35,704 bases of DNA from an uncultured Shewanella sp. (GCF_947497935.1 NZ_CANMIO010000027.1:1-35704); one strand, 5' to 3'. Positions 1 to 8,714 are shown, counted from the stretch's first letter. Notes: a model not told the origin generated them from the letters alone. Translations and numbers: made by a program.

Positions 1-99
1 AGAACCTAGAACCTAGAACCTAGAACCTAGAACCTAGAACCTAGAACCTAGAACCTAGAACCTAGAACCTAGAACCTCTAATACTCAAGCCTAGAACCT
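1..99. repeat. Heptanucleotide tandem array (agaacct), 11 perfect copies, before ilvD
   Basis: Eleven uninterrupted copies of the 7-bp unit agaacct fill 1-77. The array starts at the window edge, so it may be longer. One further isolated copy lies at 93-99. It ends 48 bases before the ilvD start and lies in what should be the ilvM-ilvD gap of an ilvGMDA operon (ilvG and ilvM are outside the window). A related but imperfect run (taggacc, taggatc, taggacc) occurs at 22909-22929, so the unit may be a dispersed intergenic repeat of this genome. Confidence 0.95.
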
Positions 100-125
100 T
101 CTTTATAAAACAAAGGATAAAAGCA

Positions 126-1973
126 ATGCCAAAACTACGTTCAGCAACCAGTACCGAAGGCCGTAACATGGCAGGAGCACGTGCGCTATGGCGTGCAACA
201 GGTGTGAAAGATAACGACTTCGGAAAACCGATTATCGCTATTTCAAACTCGTTTACCCAGTTTGTACCGGGCCATGTGCACCTTAAGGATATGGGCTCTT
301 TGGTTGCAGGCGCGATTGAAGAAGCTGGTGGCATTGCTAAAGAATTTAATACCATCGCCGTTGATGACGGCATCGCCATGGGCCACGGCGGTATGCTTTA
401 CAGCTTGCCATCACGTGAGTTGATTGCCGATAGCGTGGAATACATGGTCAATGCACACTGCGCCGATGCCTTAGTATGTATCTCGAACTGCGATAAGATC
501 ACCCCTGGCATGCTAATGGCGTCATTACGCCTTAATATTCCAGTGATTTTTGTATCTGGTGGCCCGATGGAAGCGGGTAAAACTAAACTGTCAGACAAGC
601 TTATCAAGCTAGATCTGGTCGATGCCATGGTTGCCGGTGCAGATGAGCGCGTATCTGACGAAGACAGTGAAAAGATTGAGCGCAGCGCCTGCCCAACATG
701 TGGTTCATGTTCAGGCATGTTTACTGCGAACTCGATGAACTGTTTAACCGAGGCGCTTGGTTTATCATTGCCGGGTAACGGATCCATGTTAGCGACTCAC
801 GCCGATCGTCGTGAACTCTTCCTTGAAGCGGGTCGCCGTATTATGGATCTTGCCACACGCTATTACCGCGATGATGACGAGTCGGCATTGCCGCGTAATA
901 TCGCTAACTTCAAGGCGTTTGAAAATGCCATGACGCTAGATATTGCCATGGGCGGCTCAAGTAATACCGTGCTGCATTTACTTGCAGCAGCGCAAGAAGC
1001 CGAAGTCGATTTCACTATGGCTGATATTGACCGTTTATCTCGCCTGGTACCGCACTTGTGTAAAGTGGCTCCAGCCACGCCGAAATACCATATGGAAGAT
1101 GTACACCGCGCTGGCGGCGTAATGGGTATTTTGGGTGAGCTAGACCGAGCTAACTTACTGCATAACGATGCCTATCACGTAGCCGGCAAAAATCTTGCAG
1201 AAGTATTGGCAAAATTCGATATCGCTCAGAGTGATGATGCCGCAGTACGCAAGTTCTTCTCAGCAGGCCCTGCAGGTATTCCAACGACTAAAGCCTTTAG
1301 CCAAGATTGTCGCTGGGACAGCGTTGATGATGACCGCCAAGAAGGCTGTATTCGTAGCCGTGAGTTTGCCTTTAGCCAAGAAGGCGGTCTTGCTGTGTTA
1401 TCGGGCAACGTGGCTGTTGATGGTTGTATCGTTAAGACCGCAGGCGTCGAGGTTGAAAATCACACCTTTGTCGGTAGCGCTCGGGTGTACGAGAGTCAAG
1501 ATGATGCGGTAGCCGGTATTTTAGGTGGTGAAGTGGTTGCTGGTGACGTGGTGGTTATTCGTTACGAAGGCCCTAAAGGAGGGCCAGGCATGCAAGAGAT
1601 GCTTTACCCAACCAGTTATTTGAAATCTCGTGGTCTAGGCACACAATGCGCGCTGATCACCGATGGTCGTTTTTCGGGTGGCACTTCAGGCTTGTCAATT
1701 GGTCATGTTTCACCTGAAGCGGCTGCTGGCGGCACTATCGGTCTAGTGCAAACTGGCGATCGTATCGAAATCGATATTCCGGCACGTTCAATCAAACTCG
1801 CTATTAGTGATATTGAGTTAGCGGCGCGCCGCACTGCAATGGAAGCGCTTGGTAGTGATGCTTGGAAGCCTCTAGGGCGAGTAAGACAAGTATCAATGGC
1901 ACTTAAGGCCTATGCATTATTAGCGACCAGTGCCGATAAGGGCGCAGTGCGTGATACTAGCAAGCTAGTTTAA
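126..1973 (+). CDS. ilvD: Dihydroxy-acid dehydratase
   Basis: Catalyses dehydration of 2,3-dihydroxy-3-methylbutanoate and 2,3-dihydroxy-3-methylpentanoate to the 2-keto acids that precede valine and isoleucine; cytosolic iron-sulfur enzyme. The 615 residues match the length and, from memory, much of the sequence of E. coli IlvD, starting MPKLRSATSTEGRNMAGARA. Cluster-ligand cysteines are present: C122 in CISNCDK and C195 in CPTCGSCSG. The conserved C-terminal stretch ITDGRFSGGTSGLSIGHVSP is intact. The ATG at 126 has an AAAGGA ribosome site just upstream. ilvA follows after 28 bases, the usual ilvGMDA order, so the two are almost certainly cotranscribed from a promoter left of the window. 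Confidence 0.98.
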   Translation: MPKLRSATSTEGRNMAGARALWRATGVKDNDFGKPIIAISNSFTQFVPGHVHLKDMGSLVAGAIEEAGGIAKEFNTIAVDDGIAMGHGGMLYSLPSRELIADSVEYMVNAHCADALVCISNCDKITPGMLMASLRLNIPVIFVSGGPMEAGKTKLSDKLIKLDLVDAMVAGADERVSDEDSEKIERSACPTCGSCSGMFTANSMNCLTEALGLSLPGNGSMLATHADRRELFLEAGRRIMDLATRYYRDDDESALPRNIANFKAFENAMTLDIAMGGSSNTVLHLLAAAQEAEVDFTMADIDRLSRLVPHLCKVAPATPKYHMEDVHRAGGVMGILGELDRANLLHNDAYHVAGKNLAEVLAKFDIAQSDDAAVRKFFSAGPAGIPTTKAFSQDCRWDSVDDDRQEGCIRSREFAFSQEGGLAVLSGNVAVDGCIVKTAGVEVENHTFVGSARVYESQDDAVAGILGGEVVAGDVVVIRYEGPKGGPGMQEMLYPTSYLKSRGLGTQCALITDGRFSGGTSGLSIGHVSPEAAAGGTIGLVQTGDRIEIDIPARSIKLAISDIELAARRTAMEALGSDAWKPLGRVRQVSMALKAYALLATSADKGAVRDTSKLV

Positions 1974-2001
1974 TCGATTTAACGGGATTAAGAGGTAGTT
2001 T

Positions 2002-3552
2002 ATGTTGGCTCTAGCATCACAATCGCAACTGGATTTGGCTCACTATTATCTGCAGAAAACTTTACTGTCGTCAGTTTATGATGTGGCTAAAGTTACGCCG
2101 CTTTCTAGCCTTAACAAGCTGTCGGCACGTTTAGGTTGTCAGGTATTTTTAAAACGTGAAGATCTGCAGCCAGTGCACTCGTTTAAGTTGCGCGGCGCTT
2201 ACAACAAAATCGCTGAGCTAACTAAAGAGCAGTGTGAATGTGGCGTGGTGTGCGCCTCGGCGGGTAACCATGCTCAAGGTGTCGCTATGTCGGCGTCTGC
2301 TCGTGGTATTAGCGCTGTTATCGTGATGCCTGAGACAACTCCCGATATTAAGGTCGATGCCGTTAGGCGCCTTGGTGGAGAGGTGGTGCTCCATGGCCAA
2401 GCGTTCGATCAGGCCAACGCCTATGCGCAGAGTTTGGCTCGCGATGAAGGCCGCGTTTATGTGGCGCCGTTTGATGACGAAGCCGTTATTGCCGGCCAAG
2501 GCACTGTGGCGCAAGAGATGTTGCAGCAGCAGCGCGATCTCGAAGTGGTGTTTGTACCTGTTGGTGGCGGTGGCTTAATTGCGGGGGTTGCGGCTTACTA
2601 TAAAGCGGTAATGCCACAGGTGAAGATTATAGGCGTCGAGCCGGAAGATTCAGCCTGTTTAAAGGCGGCACTGGAAGCCGATGAGCGGGTGATATTGCCG
2701 CAAGTTGGTTTGTTTGCTGATGGCGTGGCCGTTAAGCAGATTGGCGCCGAACCATTTAGATTGGCTCGTGAGTATGTCGATGATGTGATCACCGTGAGTT
2801 CAGATGAAATCTGCGCTGCGGTGAAGGATATCTTTGAAGATACGCGAGCGATTGCCGAGCCGTCGGGAGCGCTGTCGCTGGCAGGGCTGAAGAAGTATAT
2901 CGGGACTAATGGTAAAGGCGAGAAAGTAGGCGCAATCTTAAGTGGCGCTAACGTGAACTTTCATAGCTTGCGCTATGTATCTGAGCGCTGTGAACTTGGT
3001 GAGCAGAAAGAAGCGATTTTGGCGGTTAAAGTGCCGGAGCGCCCTGGTGTGTTTTTGCGTTTTTGCGAGCTGTTAGACAAGCGAGCGATGACCGAATTTA
3101 ACTACCGCTTCAGTAGTCGTGATAAAGCTGTGGTGTTTGCTGGAATTCGCTTAACACAAGGGCAGAGCGAACTCGATGGCATCATTGCTAACTTGGAGTC
3201 AGAAGGCTTTGGTGTGCAAGACCTATCTAATGATGAAACCGCTAAGCTACATGTGCGCTATATGGTGGGAGGGCAACCGCCTGAGCCACTAGAGGAACGT
3301 TTGTTTAGCTTTGAATTTCCAGAGCATCCTGGCGCGCTATTTAAGTTCTTAACCACCTTGCAGAGTAAGTGGAATATCAGCCTATTTCATTATCGTAATC
3401 ATGGCGCTGCTTACGGTCGAGTATTAGCGGGTTTTGAGGTGCCAGAATGTGATAATTTGGCCTTTAAACAGTTTTTAACTGAGTTAGGTTTTGTCTATCA
3501 AGAGGAAACTGAAAGCCCTGCTTATCAGCTGTTTTTAGATAACCGCGCTTAA
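2002..3552 (+). CDS. ilvA: Threonine ammonia-lyase (threonine deaminase), biosynthetic
   Basis: PLP enzyme converting L-threonine to 2-oxobutanoate and ammonia, the committed step to isoleucine. The 516 residues compare with about 514 in E. coli IlvA. The PLP-binding lysine is K62 in HSFKLRGAYNK, and the phosphate-binding glycine loop is VGGGGLIAG near residue 190. The C-terminal third (about 325-515) carries the two ACT-like regulatory segments, with ERPGVFLRF and EFPEHPGALFKF as their openings. The full length indicates the biosynthetic, isoleucine-inhibited form rather than the short catabolic TdcB form. A GAGG motif lies before the ATG. It is last in the operon and followed by a terminator. 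Confidence 0.97.
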   Translation: MLALASQSQLDLAHYYLQKTLLSSVYDVAKVTPLSSLNKLSARLGCQVFLKREDLQPVHSFKLRGAYNKIAELTKEQCECGVVCASAGNHAQGVAMSASARGISAVIVMPETTPDIKVDAVRRLGGEVVLHGQAFDQANAYAQSLARDEGRVYVAPFDDEAVIAGQGTVAQEMLQQQRDLEVVFVPVGGGGLIAGVAAYYKAVMPQVKIIGVEPEDSACLKAALEADERVILPQVGLFADGVAVKQIGAEPFRLAREYVDDVITVSSDEICAAVKDIFEDTRAIAEPSGALSLAGLKKYIGTNGKGEKVGAILSGANVNFHSLRYVSERCELGEQKEAILAVKVPERPGVFLRFCELLDKRAMTEFNYRFSSRDKAVVFAGIRLTQGQSELDGIIANLESEGFGVQDLSNDETAKLHVRYMVGGQPPEPLEERLFSFEFPEHPGALFKFLTTLQSKWNISLFHYRNHGAAYGRVLAGFEVPECDNLAFKQFLTELGFVYQEETESPAYQLFLDNRA

Positions 3553-3575
3553 CCAACAATAAGCGTACACAGGCT

Positions 3576-3609
3576 AAGGCAGCATCATTTAATATGACGC
3601 TGCCTTTTT
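3576..3609 (+). terminator. Rho-independent terminator after ilvA
   Basis: GGCAGC (3578-3583) pairs with GCTGCC (3599-3604), followed by five T residues. It lies 23 bases after the ilvA stop and closes the ilv operon. Confidence 0.85.
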
Positions 3610-3677
3610 CATATAAATAGAAAGTAATACCTATATTTTCATATATCTGGTTGATAGGCAGAGAGCTTTTTTTGTAG

Positions 3678-3740
3678 TATGGATTGGAGTCGGTTTTTCA
3701 TACTAATCAAGTATTTTATGCCGACTCAATTTAATCCATA
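3678..3740 (+). promoter_or_regulatory. Long two-tier hairpin upstream of the aminotransferase gene
   Basis: tatggatt (3678-3685) is complementary to aatccata (3733-3740), and gagtcgg (3687-3693) to ccgactc (3721-3727), with a 1/5-nt internal loop. Inside, atact (3700-3704) can pair with agtat (3710-3714). This gives 20 potential base pairs in the 287-bp ilvA-aminotransferase gap. There is no T-run after it, so it is not a simple terminator. It may be an mRNA leader structure or an operator; I do not recognise it as a known riboswitch. Confidence 0.5.
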
Positions 3741-3839
3741 AGTAGGCTTCACTATAGACGTAGGGGCTTGACGGTATTTATCGTTATAACTGCATGACAG
3801 CGGTCACCTATCAAAGCGGATAGTATTAGAGGAAATATC

Positions 3840-4976
3840 ATGTTACCAGCACCCTTTATAGAGTCATTTAATCCACCTCGCCGCACCTTAATGGGCCCCG
3901 GCCCTTCTGATGTTTACCCTGAGGTGCTGGCAGCGCAGTCTAAGCCTACCATTGGTCACCTAGACCCTCTGTTTGTCGAGATGATGGATGAGCTTAAAGC
4001 ATTAATTCAATATGCATTTCAGACTAAAAACGAAATGACAATGGCGGTTTCTGCCCCAGGCAGTGCAGGCATGGAAACCTGCTTTGTGAATTTAGTTGAA
4101 CCGGGTGAGAAAGTGATTGTTTGCCGTAATGGCGTGTTCGGTGAGCGTATGCGCCAGAACGTTGAGCGTGTTGGCGGTGTTGCTGTAGTGGTGGATAACG
4201 AATGGGGTGAGGCGGTTGATGCCGACCAAGTTGCCAGTGCATTAGCGGCAAACCCTGATGCGAAATTTTTGGCATTTGTGCATGCTGAAACATCAACGGG
4301 GGCTTTATCAGATGCTAAAACCTTATGTGCGCTAGCAAAGCAGCATGACTGTTTATCAATCGTCGATGCGGTGACCTCTTTAGGTGGTGTCGAGTTGCTG
4401 GTGGATGAATGGGGTATTGATGCAATTTACTCTGGTAGCCAGAAGTGCTTATCTTGTGTGCCGGGTTTATCACCTGTGTCGTTTTCGCCTGCGGCAGTCG
4501 CTAAGCTAAAAGGGCGCAAGACGCCAGTGCAAAGTTGGTTTCTGGATCAAACTTTGGTCATGGGGTATTGGGATGCTTCGAGTGATGGCAAGCGTAGCTA
4601 CCATCATACCGCGCCAGTCAATGCCCTGTATGCACTGCATGAGTCGCTACGCTTGTTAGCAGCGGAAGGCTTAGAGCTTGCTTGGCAACGTCATGCCGAC
4701 ATGCATCAAGTGTTGCGTCATGGACTACAGCGTTTAGGGCTTAAATTTGTAGTGGCTGAGAACAGTCGTTTACCACAGTTAAACGCGGTTTATATTCCAG
4801 AGGGGATCGATGACGCTAAGATCAGAAAGCAGCTGCTAGAGAATTATAATCTGGAGATCGGTGCGGGTCTTGGTGCGCTAGCAGGCAAGGCATGGCGCAT
4901 TGGCTTGATGGGCTTTGGTGCGAGGCGTGAAAATGTTGCGCTTTGTCTTAAAGCACTAGAGGAAGTATTGGCGTAG
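3840..4976 (+). CDS. Class V aminotransferase, alanine/serine-glyoxylate type
   Basis: PLP-dependent transaminase of the AGXT/serine-glyoxylate aminotransferase group (fold type I, class V); 378 residues, normal for the family. The N-terminal LMGPGPSDV and the HLDPLF segment are typical of the group. D176 in SIVDAVTSLGG should contact the PLP ring, and K202 in SGSQKCLSCVPG is the expected Schiff-base lysine. The substrate cannot be fixed from sequence: alanine, serine or phosphonate donors all occur among relatives. The start is supported by a GAGGA motif seven bases before ATG. It is separated from ilvA by a terminator and a hairpin, so it is probably transcribed independently. Confidence 0.9.
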   Translation: MLPAPFIESFNPPRRTLMGPGPSDVYPEVLAAQSKPTIGHLDPLFVEMMDELKALIQYAFQTKNEMTMAVSAPGSAGMETCFVNLVEPGEKVIVCRNGVFGERMRQNVERVGGVAVVVDNEWGEAVDADQVASALAANPDAKFLAFVHAETSTGALSDAKTLCALAKQHDCLSIVDAVTSLGGVELLVDEWGIDAIYSGSQKCLSCVPGLSPVSFSPAAVAKLKGRKTPVQSWFLDQTLVMGYWDASSDGKRSYHHTAPVNALYALHESLRLLAAEGLELAWQRHADMHQVLRHGLQRLGLKFVVAENSRLPQLNAVYIPEGIDDAKIRKQLLENYNLEIGAGLGALAGKAWRIGLMGFGARRENVALCLKALEEVLA

Positions 4977-5024
4977 AAACTTTAACAGCTCTTTTCTGAG
5001 AGCTATGCCATTAAGTCTTAATAA

Positions 5025-5110
5025 ACCACGAAGCGCTCACTGTGTTTGCGACACAGAGGGCACGAAGAAAACAAAAAGTACGGCTAGCTTTTCTTCATGA
5101 GCTTCGTGGT
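5025..5110. repeat. 86-bp palindromic intergenic element
   Basis: Perfect 10-bp inverted ends (accacgaagc at 5025-5034, gcttcgtggt at 5101-5110) enclose a second arm pair (5061-5071 with 5089-5099, 10 of 11 pairs) and a perfect small hairpin (ctgtgt 5040-5045, acacag 5051-5056). The word cacgaag recurs inside it. It sits between two convergent genes, the aminotransferase and the TonB receptor. It may act as a transcript end for both, but no T-run is attached. It looks like a short non-coding repeat element. Confidence 0.75.
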
Positions 5111-5140
5111 CCATAGATTTTAGCTGTGGATCTTAATTCT

Positions 5141-7126
5141 TTAGAAAGTGTAATCCACTTTTACCCAAGCGGTACGACCCGGCTCGTTAACTTGGAACAT
5201 AGGTGAGCTACCTGGAATATCGTTACCCGCACCAGAGCGACTAATGTGCTCTGCGTAGGTGATATCGAATAGGTTCTCTACTCCGAAGCTAACTAAAACA
5301 GCTTCGTTATGTTTCCAGCTAGCGTTGAAAGACAGGGTGCCGAAACCGCTACTTTCAGCCAAATCCTGGCCAGAGATGTTACCTTCACCAATCGCGACTC
5401 TATCTTGGGCAGCGACTAGGCGCCAAAGTAGGCCTGCGGTCCACTGGTTGTATTGGTAATCTAGGGTGATGCGTCCCTCTAGCGGTGGGATCTGGCCAAG
5501 TGGCGTGCCAGCGGTATCATTGTCACCATGGCTGTAGCTCACGCTGGTTTGGCTTGAGAAATGCTCTGTCAGTGGGATGGTTGCTGCGATTTCGCCGCCA
5601 TAGACTGTAGCATCGATATTATAGGCTGTAGCCGCAGGCCCTTGGTTGGCATCGATCAAGATATAATCGCGGATCTCACCGTAAAATAGTGAAGTCGATA
5701 TGGCGATATCGGCTTCATAGATCCAACCAATATCGAGTTGAGTCGTTTTCTCTGGCGCTAAATCGAATGCCTTCTGGCTTGGGTTGTTCACGTCTGATTT
5801 CATGATCTCCCAGTAGTCAGGCATACGTTGAGCATGGCCTACCCCAGCATAGTACTGGCTGTTGCCCAAAGTGAGTTCATAGCGGCCGTAACCACTGAAG
5901 AGATCATCGCTGCGTTCGCCTTTCTGGCCGACCATTAGCTCGGTTTTCCAGTGATCATAACGGGCACCTGCAAGCAGCTTACCCGCCGCAAGATCATAGC
6001 TAGACTCTACAAATAGTCCAGTTGCCTGATAGCGCATATTGTCTTTAAATGGCTTATTTAGCAGGTCGTCTAAACCGTTATCTATGGCTGGATTGATGCT
6101 GCGACCTTCGTGGGTGCTATCCATATAATCGGCGCCAGTGGTCAGAGTCCAATCATTTGCTAGGGTAAAATCAACCCAAATATGACCGCCCTGAGTACCA
6201 CGTCTGACGTTAGTCCCTGAATTTATGCCTTGGTCGAACTGATCCATAACATGGTCATTTTCATTGGTGTAGGCCTGAACTTCGATATTATTTAGCCATT
6301 CACTATCAAACTCATGTTGCAGCAGGAAGGTAAGATTTTCGTTGCTGATCTCACGGGCTTTATTGGCGCGATCGGCATACTCGGCTTCACCAGAAGAGCT
6401 GCCATATGCCAGCTCGAGTACCGTCTGTTCGCTCGGCGTCCAGCCTAGTGCAAAGTTATAGTTTGAGCGGTCGTAACTCGATTGTACCTCGTTGCCATCG
6501 CCATCTTTATAGTGGTCGCTCGATGACTGATTCACATCCATGTCGAAATAGTGCTTCTCATCGCCAGCTTTCAGTTCGACTAAGTAATCGGTACGACCAA
6601 AACTGCCTGCGGTAACACTGGCACGGCCATCGAGTCCTGGCTCATCAAAATTGTGACGGTCTTTCTCAAATAACACAGTTCCGGCACTGCCTACGGGGCC
6701 GTATTTTACGGTTTGTGGGCCCTTGATGACGGTGATGTTGTCGTAGGCTTCTGGATAGATATAGGCGGTCGGTGGATCCATGCGGCCGCCACAGGTGCCA
6801 TAAACATGCTGACCATCGTCGACAATGCTTAAGCGTGAGCCACCTAGACCGCGCAGACTCGGATCGCCACCTGCGCCACCTTTACGACCGATACTAAAAC
6901 CGGGAATAGTTTTAAGAAATCCGGCACCGTCATAAGCCGGTAGTGGTAGACGTGGCTTTTTAGGATCGGTATAGGTCTTGGTCGGATCTTTCATCAATTC
7001 GCCAGTGACGATAATGCGCTCAACTGGCTCAGGATCGTTATTTTTTTGAATTGTGTCGGCGAAAGCTGGGATTGAAATCAGCCCTAAGGTGACCACGGGA
7101 AGGGTCAGCATTGTTTTCTTGTTCAT
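5141..7126 (-). CDS. oprC: TonB-dependent copper receptor, OprC family
   Basis: Outer-membrane beta-barrel importer energised by TonB; 661 residues from the ATG at 7126 (a GTG one codon earlier is possible). A signal peptide ends near IPAFA, followed by a TonB-box-like ERIIVTG, a plug domain, and a barrel ending in a terminal phenylalanine (WVKVDYTF). The plug holds GTCGGRMDPPTAYIYPEAYD, characteristic of copper receptors. C112 and M116 form the CxxxM copper motif and H292/M294 the HxM motif. Their 180-residue separation equals that which I recall for Pseudomonas OprC (C143/M147, H323/M325). No copper efflux or chaperone gene is adjacent. Regulation may involve the inverted repeat at 7216-7237. 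Confidence 0.88.
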   Translation of the reverse strand: MNKKTMLTLPVVTLGLISIPAFADTIQKNNDPEPVERIIVTGELMKDPTKTYTDPKKPRLPLPAYDGAGFLKTIPGFSIGRKGGAGGDPSLRGLGGSRLSIVDDGQHVYGTCGGRMDPPTAYIYPEAYDNITVIKGPQTVKYGPVGSAGTVLFEKDRHNFDEPGLDGRASVTAGSFGRTDYLVELKAGDEKHYFDMDVNQSSSDHYKDGDGNEVQSSYDRSNYNFALGWTPSEQTVLELAYGSSSGEAEYADRANKAREISNENLTFLLQHEFDSEWLNNIEVQAYTNENDHVMDQFDQGINSGTNVRRGTQGGHIWVDFTLANDWTLTTGADYMDSTHEGRSINPAIDNGLDDLLNKPFKDNMRYQATGLFVESSYDLAAGKLLAGARYDHWKTELMVGQKGERSDDLFSGYGRYELTLGNSQYYAGVGHAQRMPDYWEIMKSDVNNPSQKAFDLAPEKTTQLDIGWIYEADIAISTSLFYGEIRDYILIDANQGPAATAYNIDATVYGGEIAATIPLTEHFSSQTSVSYSHGDNDTAGTPLGQIPPLEGRITLDYQYNQWTAGLLWRLVAAQDRVAIGEGNISGQDLAESSGFGTLSFNASWKHNEAVLVSFGVENLFDITYAEHISRSGAGNDIPGSSPMFQVNEPGRTAWVKVDYTF

Positions 7127-7215
7127 CACTGTTATCGCTATTGTTATTTATTTTTAGGGCTGTTTTACAGAGGTTTACGATGGCGATAAACCAATTTTCC
7201 CCAAGGTGCGACAAA

Positions 7216-7237
7216 GGGTCACAGGTGGGTGTGACCC
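7216..7237. promoter_or_regulatory. Candidate operator: perfect 8-bp inverted repeat upstream of the copper receptor
   Basis: gggtcaca (7216-7223) and tgtgaccc (7230-7237) are perfect inverted arms with a 6-bp spacer, about 90 bp before the receptor start. The symmetry suits a dimeric regulator. The half-sites are in the opposite order from a CRP site, and they match neither Fur nor CueR consensus as I know them. A simple RNA hairpin is the alternative. Confidence 0.4.
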
Positions 7238-7263
7238 GTCTCACTTTTTACTGGCGTAGCGTA

Positions 7264-7290
7264 TAAAAAAAGGGCGATAAAATCGCCCTT
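7264..7290 (-). terminator. Terminator of the NSS transporter gene
   Basis: A 9-bp stem (aagggcgat 7270-7278, atcgccctt 7282-7290) with a 3-nt loop is followed on the minus strand by a run of seven T. It lies 26 bases past the transporter stop codon. Confidence 0.9.
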
Positions 7291-7316
7291 ATTACAGTGA
7301 ATTAAATAGTGATGTA

Positions 7317-8672
7317 TTAGCTAATTAACTGCACGATAATCATGATGATAAGCACAGGGCAAACGTATTTAACATACCAAGGCCATACCTTCCAAAACAG
7401 GCTATCAGTATTGACCTTATCTTGTGCGGCAATGGCACTTATTAGCTGGTTTCTGTTCCAGACCCACCCCAAGTAGATGGCGATACCGAGTGCAATCAGT
7501 GGCTGGGCTCGCTCTGTGGTCATGGTGATCATAAAGCCGAATAACAACTCGAAGTTAAACACTACCACCATAGACAGCGCTGCAATGACACTACCCACCA
7601 AGAATGTGGCCTTGTCACGGCTTAAGTTGGTTTTCTCCACTAGGTAACTGGTGGGCACCTCAACGATTGAGATAGCCGATGTTAGGCCGGCTATCGTCAT
7701 TAAGATGAAGAAAGTGATGGCTAGCAAGTACTGGCTTATACCACCAATGGTGTCGAACAGGGCAGGCAGTACGGTAAACACTAAGGTGTCAGAATTCAGC
7801 AAGCTGCCATCTTCGGCAAAAATCTGTACACCGTTGTGCTGTGCCACATACATGGCTGGTAGCACCATAAGTGCGGCTAAAAATGCCACGCAGGTATCGG
7901 TCAAAGTAACGTAGGCGGTCAGTTTGCTTAAGTCTTCTTTCTGGCTTAAGTAAGCGCCATAAACCATCATAGCTGCTGTGCCTATGGTTAGAGAGAAGAA
8001 GGTTTGGCCCAAGGCGCCAATTAGCACATCGGCGTCAAACACCCGTGAGAAATCAGGCACCAATAATACTTCTAGACCTTGCATCGCCCCGGGTTGAGTC
8101 AAGATATAAGCTACACCAGCAACTAAGATCAATAACAACATAGGCATTAGACGTTTTGACCAGCGCTCAATGCCTTTTTGCACCCCCTGGCGGATCACTA
8201 AGATCACCAAAGCGATGAAAATAAGGGTGAACACCAGATTGCGAGACAAGGAGAAGTCCATCAACCAAGAAGCGGTCTCAGTCTGGCCAGTCAATTCGGC
8301 AATGGGTGCGATAGCAAAGCTGACAAACCAGCCCGATAAAATGCTGTAGAAAGTACAAATTAAGGTGGCAGTAATGATGGAGATAAAGCCGATTGCCTTA
8401 CCTATCTTCTTGGCCAACGGTTTCGTCGCCACCTTAGCCATGGCATCGGCTGGGTTAGTCTGCCCATGGCGACCAATCATTAACTCCGCGAGGAGCATGG
8501 GATAACCCAGTACCAAGATTAGAAACAGATAAACAAGCAAGAATGCGCCGCCGCCGTGGGTGGCTGCTTGAGTGGGGAAGCCCCAGATATTACCGACACC
8601 GACAGCCGAGCCTGCCGCCGCCATAATAAAGCCTATTCTCGAGCTGAAGTGCCCTTGTTTTACTGTACTCAT
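7317..8672 (-). CDS. Sodium-dependent transporter, neurotransmitter:sodium symporter (NSS/SNF) family
   Basis: Inner-membrane Na+-coupled symporter with the LeuT fold; 451 residues and 11-12 hydrophobic segments. The family signature is at the N terminus: FSSRIGFIMAAAGSAVGVGNIWGFP, split here as RIGFIMAAAGSAVGVGNIW, containing the unwound TM1 region that binds sodium and substrate. Bacterial relatives carry amino acids such as tyrosine, tryptophan or leucine; the substrate cannot be read here. I chose the ATG at 8672 because AGAAAGAGAG precedes it and a promoter lies at 8715-8742; a TTG ten codons earlier would fall almost on the transcription start. The Lrp-type gene upstream on the same strand could regulate it. 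Confidence 0.92.
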   Translation of the reverse strand: MSTVKQGHFSSRIGFIMAAAGSAVGVGNIWGFPTQAATHGGGAFLLVYLFLILVLGYPMLLAELMIGRHGQTNPADAMAKVATKPLAKKIGKAIGFISIITATLICTFYSILSGWFVSFAIAPIAELTGQTETASWLMDFSLSRNLVFTLIFIALVILVIRQGVQKGIERWSKRLMPMLLLILVAGVAYILTQPGAMQGLEVLLVPDFSRVFDADVLIGALGQTFFSLTIGTAAMMVYGAYLSQKEDLSKLTAYVTLTDTCVAFLAALMVLPAMYVAQHNGVQIFAEDGSLLNSDTLVFTVLPALFDTIGGISQYLLAITFFILMTIAGLTSAISIVEVPTSYLVEKTNLSRDKATFLVGSVIAALSMVVVFNFELLFGFMITMTTERAQPLIALGIAIYLGWVWNRNQLISAIAAQDKVNTDSLFWKVWPWYVKYVCPVLIIMIIVQLIS

Positions 8673-8714
8673 TGGAGCTCTCTTTCTGTGCTTCTTTGTC
8701 AATTAAGAGCGCGC

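Noticed and set aside
1..77. Possible CRISPR-like repeat array
   Set aside because: The units are 7 bp, directly abutting and without spacers; this is a simple tandem repeat.
1195..1512. Overlapping plus-strand ORF inside ilvD
   Set aside because: The ilvD frame is intact and conserved throughout; the overlapping frame has no recognisable product.
4987..5004. Hairpin agctct/agagct after the aminotransferase as its terminator
   Set aside because: The stem is only six pairs and no T-run follows, so support is insufficient.
7216..7237. CRP site upstream of the copper receptor
   Set aside because: CRP sites read TGTGA-N6-TCACA; here the half-sites are in the opposite order.
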